64,000 nt of DNA from Toxorhynchites rutilus septentrionalis (Eukaryota; Arthropoda; Insecta; Diptera; Culicidae). Each line of letters opens with the position of its first letter. Position 1 is the stretch's first letter. The notes below the pieces were generated by a model. It saw only the letters and a program-made list of their open reading frames with translations, searched no databases and was not told the origin of the DNA. A program made the position numbers and the translations under genes. The stretch is from NCBI RefSeq assembly GCF_029784135.1, contig NC_073746.1, positions 261,679,598 to 261,743,597 of the forward strand, in the 5' to 3' direction. Below are positions 12,681 through 23,957 of the stretch, one piece after another.

Positions 12681-12756
12681 TAATATTACGATATTGTTTC
12701 AATATCGTAATATTACGATATTGTTTCAACATGTTCGAAACAATATCGTAATATTA
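12681..12756. repeat. Perfect 20-bp inverted repeat with an extra tandem arm
   Basis: The word taatattacgatattgtttc occurs at 12681-12700 and again at 12708-12727. Its exact reverse complement is at 12737-12756, with a 9-base spacer (aacatgttc). The result is a strong hairpin next to the 5' end of the LINE. It may be a short MITE or simply AT-rich structure at the insertion edge. Confidence 0.8.
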
Positions 12757-14133
12757 ATGCGGACCCTCTTTATTCCACCGAAATGAAAATTTCATGGATG
12801 ATGAAGAAGTCGAACAAATTGAATAAATTGAAATGCTTACTTAATTCAGTTTTAATTAATAGACAGCAACGAAATATAATGTCGGTGATCGGATGGGGTA
12901 AGAACGGCAGGAGGACATTTTGAATGCTAGGTTATAACAATTATGGGTTATGGATACATAATAGTACTTTGTTTACTAGTGGTGTCTTTTTGGCTTAGGT
13001 TTATTGTCTATACTCTAACACTTAGCACACATTCCGCGAGGGATATTTAATCTCGATTCAATGTAGTCCTACTTCACAAGCCCATAACATGATTCATGAT
13101 GTCTGTGTAACGATCCATCTCTCGGTTGGCAGATTCACGGTCTGAGGATTGCTTTCCGAGTAGCTCCGTCACAGCTACTACTATTACCATGTCTCGTGGG
13201 ACGGAAGCGTCTCCGAACATTCGTTTAAAATGTATGCCGTTGGTGAAAACTTCAAACAAGTGTGAAATGACAGTCCAGTGGGCACATAAAAAGCTTCCTG
13301 CAGCATCTGACTGCAGAGAGCAATGGTGGTATCAAAGGAAAACATCGTCAGGAGAATGGGAAATGCTTTGAGCTCAAGGAGATTCACCACCGGCATATAG
13401 TTTCTTCTGATGGCGTCGAATTGGAGTGGAAAGAATTTGCTGCTTCTCAGTTTGAACAATTTGACAAAGAAAATGTATTCTATTTTTTCTTTCCGAGATG
13501 TGGGTTGCGCGGATAAAATTTGGACGTTGACGTTTTCACGCACTGGTGAAAATATAAATATCATTTATTTAGGAATATCTCCTACATTGGGCGTAACGTT
13601 GAACTAGTATGCTAGAATGTGATTTGCTCCGTGTATTTCCGCTGAAACATACCAATCAGCGTCATATTTCTAACATCAAATAGTTCTTCGTCTGCTTTTC
13701 TTTTGAAGAATGCAAGATGGTAATTGCATGCTCATGTTTGACAGAAACACAAGACAGCCAGACTGGGTGGGGCTACGAGGTAACATTCTTGAAGTACAAC
13801 GCGCTCTCATAGGGAAAAAATTGAACAAAGAGCTTGAGTCATGATCGAATGCTAGAAACGTGCCGATTGTCTGTTAACCCAACGTTATTTATTATGCTCC
13901 CATCAAACGAGTTCGAGAGATGTTAAGACAAGTAGCGTTTGCACCAGACTCAAAACGATATGTTACATGAATTGAAGGAATTGGCAAGGTCGTCATTTTG
14001 AGTTAAATAAATGTTCATCGATGCCTGAAATGATGCTCGCTTCGGTTCATTTGAGAATTATCATTAGAATTCTCTTAGAAACAACTGATACAAATGTTGT
14101 TCAAACTGTAATCATAGTTTTTGAAAGAAATGT
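12757..14133. other. No recognisable gene
   Basis: Several frames of 60-126 codons on both strands (for example minus 13184-13564) overlap one another and show no domain I recognise. I see no repeat boundaries. Confidence 0.4.
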
Positions 14134-14135
14134 AC

Positions 14136-14689
14136 GAGGTATGGCTATTAAGTAACGAGAATGGTTACGAAAAAAGGTTATATTTTAAAAATCACGGTAA
14201 AAAGAAATGCTCCCCTTCAATATACTCCCCTTGGCTCCTCACACGCCTTTCCATACGTTTTTTCCATTGTTCGAAGCAGTGCTGAAACTCTTCTTTTGTG
14301 ATGGCGTTCAAAAGCCGCGTCACTTTTTCTATCGCCTCTTCTACGGACTGAAATCGGGTACCTTTCAACACGGATTTGATCTTGGGGAAAGTCGCATGGG
14401 ATTAGATCTGGCGAGTACGGGGCATGCTCGTGCACAGTAATGCCCTTATCGGCTAAAAATTGCTTCACTGACAGCGCGTTATGGGCATGTGCGTTGTTGT
14501 TCGTGTTTTTCGTCACACATGATTTCCGACGCGCACTACAAACCACGTTCCATTCAAACCACTGCTGCTCGCAAACTACTATAGTGACAAAAACGTCTTT
14601 TCGTTTTTACAACGCACTATTCGTTTTCCCCCCATCCCTCTAGGGTGGCCTTCAGGCGCGCAGTCTTGTTATTTAATAGCCATACCTCG
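14136..14689 (-). mobile_element. Internally deleted mariner element
   Basis: It begins cgaggtatggctattaagtaa and ends in the near-inverted ttatttaatagccatacctcg. TA dinucleotides flank it on both sides (14134-14135 and 14690-14691), as expected for Tc1/mariner insertion. At 554 bp it is less than half the length of a normal mariner. What remains inside is the C-terminal part of a transposase on the minus strand. Confidence 0.8.
14217..14560 (-). pseudogene. mariner transposase C-terminal fragment
   Basis: The fragment reads AHAHNALSVKQFLADKG, then YSPDLIPCDF, and shifts frame soon after; the end (FERHHKRR..) is in a different frame from the family pattern. The upstream part with the first catalytic Asp is missing. 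The Asp in the NAxAHN region is not preserved in a recognisable QDN motif. It is a dead relic inside the shrunken element at 14136-14689. Confidence 0.7.
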
Positions 14690-14691
14690 TA

Positions 14692-15481
14692 TAAAAAATT
14701 CTTCAAAATTATTGAAGTTCCTCTTCCACACCGTGAATTTCATCGTGTGATACGTTAATTAATCTGCTATGTCAAATTTAATTGCAGGAGCTCAGACACT
14801 TATTTTTCAATAATGTAAATGCTTAACTCACAAAAAACACGTTTCTTTACGTTTCGGTGGCCACAAAAGAAAACACACAATGATTAATGACCAGCCAACA
14901 GTTATGGTCGAAAAAAGCCACGAAATATAGCTTCCTTAATTACACCTATCACCCACGAAAACCGCAAAGCATCATTGATGGCAGCTTGGTGTGAAATGCG
15001 GGAATTTATCCCTCCGATTATTCACCGGTGTCAATTCGATTCGTGTTGTCACTTTAAGGATAATTTCCATTGTGTCCACATTGTGATAGTAATTCAATTG
15101 CGCCAACGCTATGTGTGATGGAATCTACTCCGATACCACTATAGTGTCTTTCGGTTGTGATGGCAATGCCAAATCTGTCCAAGATTTCACTGATCCTTCG
15201 TGTGCTTTAATGTGAGGCAGAATCCGTTTTTCCAGACGTTCTTGTTTGTAGGAGGAAATGAGGAGAAAGTGGTTATTCTAAGGAACATTTCCTGTGTCCT
15301 CATACCACTATAATTTTCGTTTTTCGAACAATATTATAGCTCAACTTATTGTTGTTCAAGATAGCAAGTGATTTTTATTATGAAAATTGAAAACAGTACA
15401 TTCTTCATTATTATAAAAAAAAGTTGAAAAAACGAACATTTTTTTTAGTGAGTAGGTAAAGTGGTCACCTGTGGAGGGCAA
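14692..15481. other. No recognisable gene
   Basis: AT-rich sequence with no open frame or repeat that I can define. Confidence 0.4.
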
Positions 15482-15811
15482 AGTGATCACTAGAGTGCCA
15501 ATGAAAATGGCCATCTCGAATTTTCAAAGCGATCTTGATTAAACATGTTGATTCCCACGAAATACTATTCTATGCAAAATATTAGCTCAATCGGACTTCA
15601 TTTACTATTTCCTTTACTCCCTTGAGTGATTTTTCGGTTTTCAAAAAACTCAAACTTTGACGGCTGTGCGACACTAGTGAATGAAGTCCGATTGAGCTGA
15701 TATTTTGCATAGAATAGTTTTTCGTGGGAATCAACATTTTTAATCAATTTCGCTTTGAAAACTCGAAAGTAATTTTTTTCCCATACATCCATTGGCACTC
15801 TAGTGATCACT
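15482..15811. mobile_element. Fold-back (MITE-like) element, about 330 bp
   Basis: The ends are agtgatcactagagtgccaatg and its reverse complement. The arms (about 15482-15605 and 15684-15811) match imperfectly along their length, including 'gattcccacgaaa.tactattctatgcaaaatat' and 'cggacttcatt'. The outermost ten bases are themselves palindromic. There is no coding capacity. A short open frame on the minus strand is only the arm read through. Confidence 0.8.
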
Positions 15812-16863
15812 CGCACATATCATCATGTTAGAAGGAATACATTTATGCATGTTTTCTTGTCCAAATTAGTTGAAAACATTATTGAAATAGTAGGTACATG
15901 TGTATGAAATGAGCTATGCCCATTCACCTAAAGTCGTAATTGAAACTTTCTCTTACGTACTAAACGTAGTCTAGGAGCAGAAGGTGATAGGGTATATAAG
16001 CTTTTGAAAACAAAACATTGTCACTCACCCCCACTTTTCATGGTAATTTCTAGGCGGAATAATCGCTGAAATAGAACAAAATATCTGTTCACCTTTCCAA
16101 ACTGTTGATTTGTCGAAAATATCAGGACAAATAAACTTTTTAGCGTTGTATATCCCCAAAACACCTGTGGATGTTTGATATTGATACGAGGGTCGTTCAA
16201 AAAATAAATTTACAGTGCCTCAGAAATAGCGGAAAAATAAAGTTAGGACAAAACACAAGGTGGTTTTCGTAATCTACGTTTTATTTTTTATTTTGCGTAA
16301 CTCAAGAGCAATTGAAAAAACTCAAATGGACTGTGTTCGAGCATCCTCCTTAAGGTGGAAACAGAAAGCCGCGTTGTGCGTTGCTTCTCATCAGCTGTCA
16401 TTGCTTGCGTTTTGTACTAAAACATTCGCCCGACGCAGTCTGTAGATTTGCAGTCACAATCGAGCATTCGCGTCTCCACTTTTCATGTAAACAAAAACAA
16501 AATAAAATTCGTATGAAAATCTTGTTCTTGTTGTGTCCACGGATCAATTGAATGTTTTTAAAAACAACACATTAACATATCTGCGCTGGCGGCATTGAGG
16601 TTCGTTTACTAGTTTAGAGGAGCGTGAAAGAATAGCTGATTTTCAGTTGGAATGAACAATGAAAATTAGCGGAATTAATGCAAATTAGCTTTTCCATATC
16701 AAACTAGTATTCTATTTAAATGAAAAACATTTTTGTTTCCCGGTGGTAAAAAAGTCTCATACGAAAATTGTTTATGACGACAACTCTATATTATGTTGGA
16801 AAAATTCAGCAACAATGATGGAATTGTTTAGCCATATGATTGAATGAAAGTCAGAATTACGTT

Positions 16864-17010
16864 TTTTTTTCTTTATTATAGTGACTTTCAACACTTTTCG
16901 GCTGGTTCGTCACTTTTACTTCCATTTTTGGAAGAATGTCGGGGGTGAGAATTGAGCTCGTGATCTCTGCGTGAGAGGTATGGATGTTACCACTACGCCA
17001 GATCGCCTCC
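16864..17010 (-). mobile_element. tRNA-derived SINE, copy A
   Basis: On the minus strand it starts with a tRNA-like head: 'gcgatctggcgtagtggtaaca' fits an A box and 'cacgagctcaattctcac' resembles a B box. It then runs through 'cgacattcttccaaaaatgg' to an A-rich tail. It is flanked by the 11-base direct repeat cagaattacgt (16853-16863 and 17011-17021). Relatives are at 19005-19151 (a duplicate) and 26766-26920. The promoter boxes suggest RNA polymerase III transcription of source copies. Confidence 0.85.
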
Positions 17011-17303
17011 CAGAATTACGTGTTTCAAGTAATCAAATAACATGATGTGGAAATTTTCATTCAAATTTGTGAATTTAAAAACCGGCTTCGTGTCTTCTAA
17101 TCTGATTGAAATTACACTAACGAGTTTGGGACCCAAATTATGGCCCTAAATTGAAGTTGCCACCAGACGTCGACACCATGCCACTGTCATCGCGAATTTG
17201 GCGCAAGCAGTTTAGAACTAATGTTAGCGTTTAGTACAACGATGCTAATGACGCAACGCATTATTGTGTTCGACTAAATGGATACACACATATTTAAAAT
17301 GAA

Positions 17304-17545
17304 GTGTCAAAGCACAATTGTCGCTACGCGACGCATAGCGCGGCATTCTGGTCCCACCTTTATTCCCCAGACCTCGCCCCTAGCGAATATCACTTATTCC
17401 CGGTGAAGAAACAGGCGTTCGGCGGTCAACGCAGTTACATCGTACTTCAAAAAGTTGGACGCTACGCACTTCCAACTCGGAATAGAAAAACTCGTGCCAC
17501 GCTATGAAAAATACCTCGAACGTTACGGCGATTATGTAGTTTATG
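17304..17545 (+). pseudogene. mariner transposase C-terminal relic
   Basis: YSPDLAPSEYHLF is the third catalytic block of mariner transposases, with Glu where the family usually has Asp. The sequence then shifts frame; the family-typical 'RYEKYLERYGDYV' reads in another frame just downstream (about 17500-17545). The N-terminal half and the first two catalytic residues are absent, so the relic is inactive. Confidence 0.75.
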
Positions 17546-17962
17546 TAGTTTTATGTAGTTTGTCCTAACTTTATTTTTCCGCGATTTCTGAGGTACTGAA
17601 ACTTATTTTTTGAATGACTCGTATGAATTTTAAAAAGAATTCTAGTGTAATCTAAAAAAACAATTCGTAGTATTTTTTAAAGAAAATTTAAACTATTTCT
17701 TATATTTCATTCTTCGAAAAAAAATTTGTAGATTTTAGAGCTTTTGTGTTATATTTTTTTGTAAAAAAATAGGAAGAAAATATTGACCATTTTCAAATGT
17801 CTAAATTTTTCTAAATTTTTCTTGGAGATCTCAAGTATGCAAAGTTGTTTAAATGACCAATGTATTTACATCAACAATGTTTCACTGTAATCTGAGATGG
17901 TGTCAGAGATGGCCAATCGAGTTGACATGAAATATGTCATTCATCGCATTTTCGTTTCTTTG

Positions 17963-18576
17963 TATATAGCCATTCCATTTGAAACCGGTAGCGGTTCTCA
18001 GATTTTCATGAAAAGTGGTAGATTTTTATCGCAAAATATTAGAACTGTATTTTTTTATTTCTCCATTTGGATGCCCATTTCCATTTTCAGGTGGTTTAAA
18101 AGCTCCATTTACTCGTCTTTTTCCCAAAAATGACTTTTTTTTCGAAAATTCATAACTTTCGAACTACTGGACCGATTCAAATGATCAACACATTAAATGG
18201 AAGTCAATTGCTTAGTCGTTTTTACAAAAATATTATTCTTATCAAAAATCCGGATTTTGTTTTCGTATCTATTGATTGTATTTGTTTTTTGTTGTTTTCA
18301 TTGCTTTGGACTAGAGCGGGCTATATTTTTTTATATTTTTTCTTGAAAGCTGAGTTTTTTCTACACAACTTATCCGAAAATCAGAGATGCGATGTTTTTT
18401 CGTTCGCTATGAATTTCCAAAGTTAACCGATTTTTAAAAACATCATTCTAATTCAATTTTCCCCCTTTTTCCAAAACATATTTTTTTGAAAAAATCTTTT
18501 GAACAAGTGGATCGATTCAAATGATCGGCATACCAAGTTGAAGCCAATGCACAATGGTCCAGGAGATGCAATGGTC
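17963..18576 (+). mobile_element. Left arm of fold-back element, copy A (truncated by duplication)
   Basis: It starts tatatagccattccatttgaaac and follows the left arm of the complete fold-back at 20104-22063, offset by 2,141 bases. It ends at the duplication breakpoint, where 'gatgcaatggtccag' joins the repeated mariner sequence. Short open frames here are arm sequence, not genes. Confidence 0.8.
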
Positions 18577-19762
18577 CAGTCTGTAGATTTGCAGTCACAA
18601 TCGAGCATTCGCGTCTCCACTTTTCATGTAAACAAAAACAAAATAAAATTCGTATGAAAATCTTGTTCTTGTTGTGTCCACGGATCAATTGAATGTTTTT
18701 AAAAACAACACATTAACATATCTGCGCTGGCGGCATTGAGGTTCGTTTACTAGTTTAGAGGAGCGTGAAAGAATAGCTGATTTTCAGTTGGAATGAACAA
18801 TGAAAATTAGCGGAATTAATGCAAATTAGCTTTTCCATATCAAACTAGTATTCTATTTAAATGAAAAACATTTTTGTTTCCCGGTGGTAAAAAAGTCTCA
18901 TACGAAAATTGTTTATGACGACAACTCTATATTATGTTGGAAAAATTCAGCAACAATGATGGAATTGTTTAGCCATATGATTGAATGAAAGTCAGAATTA
19001 CGTTTTTTTTTCTTTATTATAGTGACTTTCAACACTTTTCGGCTGGTTCGTCACTTTTACTTCCATTTTTGGAAGAATGTCGGGGGTGAGAATTGAGCTC
19101 GTGATCTCTGCGTGAGAGGTATGGATGTTACCACTACGCCAGATCGCCTCCCAGAATTACGTGTTTCAAGTAATCAAATAACATGATGTGGAAATTTTCA
19201 TTCAAATTTGTGAATTTAAAAACCGGCTTCGTGTCTTCTAATCTGATTGAAATTACACTAACGAGTTTGGGACCCAAATTATGGCCCTAAATTGAAGTTG
19301 CCACCAGACGTCGACACCATGCCACTGTCATCGCGAATTTGGCGCAAGCAGTTTAGAACTAATGTTAGCGTTTAGTACAACGATGCTAATGACGCAACGC
19401 ATTATTGTGTTCGACTAAATGGATACACACATATTTAAAATGAAGTGTCAAAGCACAATTGTCGCTACGCGACGCATAGCGCGGCATTCTGGTCCCACCT
19501 TTATTCCCCAGACCTCGCCCCTAGCGAATATCACTTATTCCCGGTGAAGAAACAGGCGTTCGGCGGTCAACGCAGTTACATCGTACTTCAAAAAGTTGGA
19601 CGCTACGCACTTCCAACTCGGAATAGAAAAACTCGTGCCACGCTATGAAAAATACCTCGAACGTTACGGCGATTATGTAGTTTATGTAGTTTTATGTAGT
19701 TTGTCCTAACTTTATTTTTCCGCGATTTCTGAGGTACTGAAACTTATTTTTTGAATGACTCG
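18577..19762 (+). mobile_element. mariner-like element, copy B, 5'-truncated by duplication
   Basis: The second copy of the mariner lacks its left end because the duplication began inside it. The right inverted end and transposase relic (19445-19686) are retained and match copy A. Confidence 0.85.
19005..19151 (-). mobile_element. tRNA-derived SINE, copy B
   Basis: It is the same SINE as at 16864-17010, with the same flanking cagaattacgt repeats (18994-19004 and 19152-19162). It was copied by the segmental duplication and is not a second insertion. Confidence 0.85.
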
Positions 19763-20103
19763 TATGAATTTTAAAAAGAATTCTAGTGTAATCTAAAAAA
19801 ACAATTCGTAGTATTTTTTAAAGAAAATTTAAACTATTTCTTATATTTCATTCTTCGAAAAAAAATTTGTAGATTTTAGAGCTTTTGTGTTATATTTTTT
19901 TGTAAAAAAATAGGAAGAAAATATTGACCATTTTCAAAAGTCTAAATTTTTCTAAATTTTTCTTGGAGATCTCAAGTATGCAAAGTTGTTTAAATGACCA
20001 ATGTATTTACATCAACAATGTTTCACTGTAATCTGAGATGGTGTCAGAGATGGCCAATCGAGTTGACATGAAATATGTCATTCATCGCATTTTCGTTTCT
20101 TTG

Positions 20104-22063
20104 TATATAGCCATTCCATTTGAAACCGGTAGCGGTTCTCAGATTTTCATGAAAAGTGGTAGATTTTTATCGCAAAATATTAGAACTGTATTTTTTTATT
20201 TCTCCATTTGGATGCCCATTTCCATTTTCAGGTGGTTTAAAAGCTCCATTTACTCGTCTTTTTCCCAAAAATGACTTTTTTTTCGAAAATTCATAACTTT
20301 CGAACTACTGGACCGATTCAAATGATCAACACATTAAATGGAAGTCAATTGCTTAGTCGTTTTTACAAAAATATTATTCTTATCAAAAATCCGGATTTTG
20401 TTTTCGTATCTATTGATTGTATTTGTTTTTTGTTGTTTTCATTGCTTTGGACTAGAGCGGGCTATATTTTTTTATATTTTTTCTTGAAAGCTGAGTTTTT
20501 TCTACACAACTTATCCGAAAATCAGAGATGCGATGTTTTTTCGTTCGCTATGAATTTCCAAAGTTAACCGATTTTTAAAAACATCATTCTAATTCAATTT
20601 TCCCCCTTTTTCCAAAACATATTTTTTTGAAAAAATCTTTTGAACAAGTGGATCGATTCAAATGATCGGCATACCAAGTTGAAGCCAATGCACAATGGTC
20701 CAGGAGATGCAATTGAGTGGAAATAAGCATTTAGAGCTTGACAGTTATTCTCTAGAAAAAAACTGTCTTCAACAAAGTTGTTACGTATGATAGAGCGCTC
20801 ATTTTCATGTTATCAAAATAGGGTGACCAAAATTATCGGTGAAATAAAAAACCTCACTTTTTTATCTTTATAGATAAAGGTAAACATAGTTCGACAATGT
20901 TGTAGCTTTAATTATTTGAGAGATCTTTGTAGAACAAAGTTTTTCTCTATCTCTTGAAATAACCGATATAGCGCCTTTTTTCTAAGTTACATTAGGGTCA
21001 CCATGAAAAAGCTGTTTTTTTGCTCTAACTTTTATATTTCAAATTTTACATGAAAACTGCCTTCGAAAGACTTTAAGAACTTACTAATACAAACATTTTT
21101 CGATGCAGAACTTGTCAATATCTCAGCTTTACTCAAAGTTATTGATATTTCTTCCCAAAAAACATGCTATTTTCATTTGTTTGTCATTCTTTCTGGGGCA
21201 AACATAAAAAATGCTTGTTGACGGAATTTGAAAAAAACAGATTTCACTCTATATAATTTATGATTTTCAAAACTATGTTATTTTTGTGTTTGAGTAAATT
21301 AAAATTGAAATCATGAGTTTTTGGATTGAAACCCATCAATAACTTTGAGCAGGATTAAGATATTGACATGTTCTGCATCGCAAAATATTGGTATTGATAA
21401 GCTCTAAACGTCGTACGAAGACCATTTTGATGAAGAATTTTAAATATAAAAGTTAGAGTAAAAAACCCGTTTTTTCATAGTTACCCTAATGCTACAACAT
21501 TGTCGAACTATGTTTACCTCTATCTATAAAGATAAGAAAGTTAGATTTTTTTATTTCATCGACAATTTTGATCACCCTATTTTTGAAAACATAAAAGCGA
21601 GCGCTCTATCATGAGTAACAACTTTGTCTAAGACTGTTTTTGTCTAGGGAATAATTGTCGAGCTCTAAATGCTAATTTCCACTTAAATGCATCTCCTGGA
21701 CCATTGTGCATTGTGCAATGGTCTAGTATTCTTTGAAAAAATATTACAATTGCGAAAAATTTCAATTTTCGTTTTCTTGAAGCATAACTTATCTAAAATT
21801 CAAAGATACGTCTTTTTTTCTGTCGATATGTCGATCAGCTGAATCGGTCTAGTAGTTTAAAAGCAATGAATTTTCAAAAAAAGTAATTTCTAAAAAACGC
21901 GAAAAAATTGATTTTTTGGACCACCCTAAAATGGAAATTAACGTCCTAATGAAAAAATAAAAAAAATACGGGCCTAATATTTTACGATAAAGAACAAATC
22001 TACCACTTCCCACGAAAATCTGAGAACCACTATATCAGTTTCACATGGAATGGCTGTATATAG
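20104..22063. mobile_element. Long fold-back element, about 1.96 kb
   Basis: The two halves are imperfect inverted copies along almost the whole length. The left end is tatatagccattccatttgaaac and the right end reads gtttcacatggaatggctgtatata. Further pairs occur inside, for example 'cacaatggtccaggagatgcaa' near 20691 with its complement near 21690, and 'aggtaaacatagttcgacaatgttgtagc' (in parts) near 20879 with its complement near 21485. There is no open frame of note. Transcription would give a very long hairpin RNA. Confidence 0.85.
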
Positions 22064-23823
22064 TCTGGGTTGAGTAATGGATTCGGAGAAGTCTGAAAAA
22101 GGAAAGCATTATTTTGTGTTATCTTTTCAATCGGCTCTTGTGGATTTTGACATTTTTAGTGTCTTCAAAGGTTAGTGTATTGTTTGCCTTTACTTCGATC
22201 GTCCTCAATGGGTCTTTGACTTTTGTCTGTCTCTGCGTAATCCTGACGTATTTTATGTCGTTTGAGACTAACTCGGGTGGAATTAGTTTATTTTCATGTT
22301 TTCCTTCAAACTTCTGATTGGTTTTTTAAAGTTATGTTTTAACTGCTGATTGCAGATTGTCAGTTGCCTTTTACATTTCCTCTAAAAATTGAAGAATTGA
22401 AAATGAAGTCTCTGGCCTTTTTTTCGTGTATCGTAGATAACCGTCAGTAAGTTCTTTATTACGTGTAAACTCGTACTTATCAGAGTTCGCTGGGAGTGTC
22501 CTCCATGTCCAGATCATGATAACATAGCACAGTAATTGATTCAAAGTGATTTGTTGTCTAATTATGTCAAAATTTAATTTCCATCGAAATCATATTGCGA
22601 ACTTGGTAATATTGATTGCTGGATGATCAATTAAAACTTATTTTGATGGATTTACGAAACTTACTCAAAACTACGCACTGAGTTCCTAAGTTTCCATCTC
22701 AACAAAGAAAACTTTCCGCTGAAGCTTCCATTGCCGGAGCTTTCCATGAGAGCTCACCAGCTCATCTCTCTAGGAGATTGAGAGCTCCCGTTCGTAAACA
22801 CATTTTCTCTTCCTCTCCGAGATGAAAATCGGCTTCGGGTAGTTACGAAACGTCAGCAGGGCTTCCGCCAAGTTCCAACAGTGAGTGACTGAAACGCGCG
22901 TAGATTGTGTAACGCCTGGACCAAAACAGAGAATCAGTTTGGCGTGGAAAATCACATGATACGGTTTGCTTTTTCCACCACTTGTTTCTCACGATTCGAT
23001 TTTGCTTTTCCTTGCGCCCACAATCGTCGGGACAACGTGTTCGATAGTTTTTTTGTGAATGAAATGTGTTTGCATCGATAGGGGGGTTTGACGGGTTGGA
23101 GGTGTTTTGCTTATAATAGTTTGGAGCGAAGAAGTCTAGGTGCAACTAACTTAAATAACATAATGTTTATAGACTTTTATCGATAAAATAATCCACCAAT
23201 ATTTATGTGGGGTAAACTGCTAACGTTTGACTGGATGCTGAGAATTCACGTTACGGGCGTGTGTTGTCGCTATCAAAAATCAAAAGTCAATATATTGATT
23301 AACGACGAGTGCGGCTTGAATTGTTATGCATAAAATATAACTCCCAGCGCGGAAACGATCTCTGAGGACATTGCTGCAACAGTTCGTCCTTTGCCACAGG
23401 TATAATAGAACACAGAGGACCGTTCATTTGCAGTGGTCTGCATTGGCATTAGCATTTGCTAAGAGTAGTGTTCTTCTTCTAGACCGTGGACAATGGACAA
23501 GGATATAACAAGTGCTGTCATTGCGGAGGAAAGGTAAATTTATGGGGCATTCAATTCTCATCTGTTGTTCAAACATTGTGCTAGGTACTGAGGTAGATTT
23601 TTTTTTCTCCTCATTATTGGGCACAAAAAAATTATGCAAGTATAAAGAAAGAGAGTCATTAGTTATTATTAATAAGCTGGTCTCTATTTATTAACAACTT
23701 TGCCATTTCATCGACATGATGACATTTTTATACTGGTATCAGATAACTCTAAATTGGATAAATTTGACTGATTGTGCATAATTCTAGTCATTCACCTAAC
23801 CTTGACATACACTTTGATAATCG

Positions 23824-23875
23824 ACCGAAAACGGAAATTTCCCATATCGTACACGGTATAAAATTTCCGTTTTCG
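23824..23875. repeat. 16-bp perfect inverted repeat
   Basis: ccgaaaacggaaattt at 23824-23839 and its exact complement at 23860-23875 enclose a 20-base loop. This could be a hairpin or the end of a small inverted-repeat element. Confidence 0.75.
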
Positions 23876-23904
23876 GAATCATTAGAACACAAGCCAGCAT
23901 GAAC

Positions 23905-23957
23905 GCGCTAAATTTCATAGCGAATTCGCTAAAGCGCTAAATTTCATAGCGAATTCG
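23905..23957. repeat. 24-bp direct repeat, two copies
   Basis: gcgctaaatttcatagcgaa(ttcg) occurs at 23905-23928 and 23934-23957. Each unit has internal dyad symmetry (cgctaaattt..atagcg). Confidence 0.7.

Larger units (their letters stand above)
6574..12690 (-). mobile_element. Non-LTR retrotransposon (I/LOA-type LINE), copy 1, near full length
   Basis: A minus-strand element of about 6.1 kb with a 5' untranslated region (roughly 12199-12690), ORF1, ORF2 and a 3' region ending in 'gccttaataaaaatatatattttggat' and an A-run (T-run at 6575-6588 on the plus strand). ORF2 has an AP-endonuclease, reverse transcriptase and RNase H, which is the layout of the I and LOA clades. The 5' end is estimated from loss of element-like sequence near a hairpin at 12681-12756, and I could not find a target duplication. 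A second, truncated copy lies at 45561-48027. Both reading frames carry lesions, so this copy cannot make both proteins. Confidence 0.85.
16187..17621 (+). mobile_element. mariner-like element with nested SINE
   Basis: Inverted ends of about 60 bases face each other: cgagggtcgttcaaaaaataa at the left, and ttattttttgaatgactcg at the right. Both continue with 'cctcagaaat.gcggaaaaataaagttaggacaaa'. TA flanks both ends (16185-16186 and 17622-17623). Near the right end is a transposase relic. A SINE lies at 16864-17010, inserted later because it has its own target duplication. From 16436 rightward the element is part of a 2,141-bp tandem duplication. Confidence 0.8.
16436..20713. repeat. 2,141-bp tandem duplication, nearly identical copies
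   Basis: Copy A is 16436-18576 and copy B 18577-20713. Each holds most of the mariner with its SINE, about 340 bases of spacer, and the left arm of the long fold-back element. In everything I compared I found one substitution, T at 17798 versus A at 19939. Copy B alone continues into the rest of the fold-back. Breakpoints share the word cagtctgtag (16436 and 18577). Confidence 0.9.

Noticed and set aside
6540..12760. Target duplication for LINE copy 1 based on a shared 'catgttga' near 6565 and 12732
   Set aside because: The match is only eight bases and is not positioned at defined ends on both sides, so it could be chance.
13184..13564. 126-codon minus-strand frame
   Set aside because: It overlaps other frames of similar size on the opposite strand and has no recognisable motif. 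Likely chance in AT-rich DNA.
16960..17010. tRNA gene
   Set aside because: A-box and B-box words are present, but the cloverleaf is incomplete and the unit has a SINE body, tail and target duplication. The same holds at 26870-26920 and 52723-52800.
16436..20713. Two separate small genes with identical copies (67, 78 and 98 codons)
   Set aside because: They are duplicated only because the whole 2,141-bp block is. The first is a mariner relic and the others are fold-back arm sequence.
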